NCBI RefSeq assembly: GCF_003471585.1
Contig: NZ_QRJO01000024.1
Location: forward strand, 360-15,301
Length of the DNA: 14,942 nucleotides
Reading direction: 5' to 3'
Origin: Collinsella sp. AM18-10
GTDB taxonomy: Bacteria; Actinomycetota; Coriobacteriia; Coriobacteriales; Coriobacteriaceae
Shown here in pieces: positions 14,445 through 14,942 of this stretch; position 1 is the first letter of the stretch; each line of letters opens with the position of its first letter. The position numbers and the translations under genes were made by a program. Under the pieces are notes generated by a model that ran no database searches, was not told where the DNA came from, and saw only the letters and a program-made list of their open reading frames with translations.

Positions 14445-14514
14445 TATAAATGGATTGCGCTCCTTTATGGAGGGCAGTCAGGGGCCGGGGGATCCCCCCG
14501 GCATTTTTGTTTTT
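14445..14514 (+). ncRNA. Short promoter-hairpin-terminator cassette 1
   Basis: A TATAAA box (14445-14450) is followed by a small hairpin (CTCC/GGAG, 14460-14472) and a strong terminator. A transcript starting near 14457 would be about 55 bases. The -35 region is poor, so promoter activity is uncertain. No gene precedes it on this strand within 400 bases, so the terminator does not obviously serve a protein gene. Confidence 0.4.
14484..14514 (+). terminator. Strong terminator of cassette 1
   Basis: GCCGGGGG (14484-14491) and CCCCCGGC (14495-14502) form an 8-bp all-GC stem with a 3-base loop, followed by two runs of five T (14504-14508 and 14510-14514). Confidence 0.85.
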
Positions 14515-14547
14515 AGGTCAACAGGAAATCGAGCGAAATGTCTCGTG

Positions 14548-14638
14548 TAGACCCGACATGCGGTTTCTGTTATAAAGATGTCGGTACCCTCGAACAGAGG
14601 GGCCTCCAAGAGCCGGGGTCTTACCTCCGGCATTTTTT
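14548..14638 (+). ncRNA. Short promoter-hairpin-terminator cassette 2
   Basis: TAGACC (14548-14553) and TATAAA (14571-14576) are 17 bases apart, a fair promoter. A transcript from about 14583 would carry a hairpin (CCCTC/GAGGG, 14587-14601) and end at the terminator, about 55 bases in all. The order and spacing copy cassette 1, with the two TATAAA boxes 126 bases apart, although the hairpin sequences differ. Confidence 0.45.
14612..14638 (+). terminator. Terminator of cassette 2
   Basis: GCCGG (14612-14616) pairs with CCGGC (14627-14631), extended inward by GG/CC past one bulged T, then six T residues (14633-14638). It stops 21 bases short of the converging DUF3800 gene. Confidence 0.85.
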
Positions 14639-14659
14639 ATGCAATACGAGGCCTGCCCA

Positions 14660-14942
14660 TTAGACGACAGCCTTCTTTCTTATTTCTTTTAGTAAGCCTT
14701 TTTTAAACGCAGTACTACCACCAAAATACTTCTGGTCAGTATTAGTCTGCTTATTTGCCTGATATTTCAGACTCGTGAACTCAATGGTACAGACATAGTC
14801 CGCGGCCTGAGCCAAATAGTAATCCGATGAAGTTGTCGGCTTATAGATAACTGCATTTTTAGCCAAAGCGTAATCGATTGCCTTGTGAAGCGCACTCGAA
14901 AGATCGCGTCGAAAATGTTGGTGTAAGGGTGGCACCCTAGCG
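14660..14942 (-). CDS. DUF3800 domain protein, C-terminal part (runs off window)
   Basis: The frame is open to the right edge without a stop, so the N-terminus lies outside. About 93 residues are visible. YYLAQAADYVCTIEF resembles the conserved end of DUF3800 proteins, where a Q-x-ADY block follows an acidic site, and the lysine-rich end (KKGLLKEIRKKAVV) also fits. DUF3800 proteins are predicted RNase H-like or nuclease-like enzymes often found on mobile or defence islands. No function is proved for this one. An internal GTG at 14935 could be read as a start but has no supporting site. The stretch is AT-richer than its neighbours, with more Lys, Asn and Thr codons, which hints at acquisition from elsewhere. 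Confidence 0.7.
   Translation of the reverse strand, partial: ARVPPLHQHFRRDLSSALHKAIDYALAKNAVIYKPTTSSDYYLAQAADYVCTIEFTSLKYQANKQTNTDQKYFGGSTAFKKGLLKEIRKKAVV

Noticed and set aside
14415..14550. A 44-codon ORF starting at ATG 14417 after a purine-rich stretch.
   Set aside because: It reads straight through the cassette 1 terminator hairpin and shows no protein-like composition.

Overview
The window looks like a chromosomal segment of a high-GC gut actinomycete of the Coriobacteriia, most like Collinsella. This placement rests on the overall GC, the codon use, the style of the housekeeping proteins and the many small intergenic palindromes. It is recognition, not a database match. Twelve protein genes are supported: eleven complete and one cut by the right edge. 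Nearly all are ordinary housekeeping or transport genes.

Layout from left to right. A leftward radical SAM protein (37-975) is followed by a structured RNA candidate that resembles 6S RNA (about 1125-1290). Two rightward genes follow: a WecA/TagO-type lipid-carrier sugar-phosphate transferase (1500-2699) and tryptophanyl-tRNA synthetase (2861-3910), the latter with a clear terminator. A leftward block then holds a minimal MGMT-family protein, a DegV fatty-acid-binding protein, a MarR regulator, a B3/B4-domain protein and ATP-dependent PEP carboxykinase; transcription order is pckA, B3/B4, marR, degV, MGMT. Next come a rightward flippase-like membrane protein (9285-10859), a leftward calcineurin-like phosphatase (11248-12087), a rightward CPA1 K+/H+ antiporter with two RCK_C domains (12412-14013), and a leftward DUF3800 fragment that runs off the end.

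The genes do not form one pathway. WecA and the flippase both belong to lipid-linked glycan assembly but are 6.6 kb apart. MarR and DegV may be co-transcribed. TrpS, PEP carboxykinase, the antiporter and the phosphatase are separate units, usually with their own terminators or repeats between them.

The unusual content is intergenic. Four copies of a 33-37 bp palindrome around a 9-base core sit between genes in both orientations, and one copy carries a compensatory pair of changes that keeps its stem. A larger repeat of about 285 bp occurs twice, downstream of the flippase and of the antiporter. Its copies align without gaps over about 259 bp, share an 18-base inverted repeat bounding exactly 123 bp, and end in a terminator-like hairpin. 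A related 33-base motif lies next to each. Past the second copy are two tandem cassettes, each with a -10-like box, a small hairpin and a strong terminator, which look like two very short transcripts. A probable premature terminator also lies in the leader of the B3/B4 gene. These are the best candidates for something undescribed; no new multi-gene system is visible.
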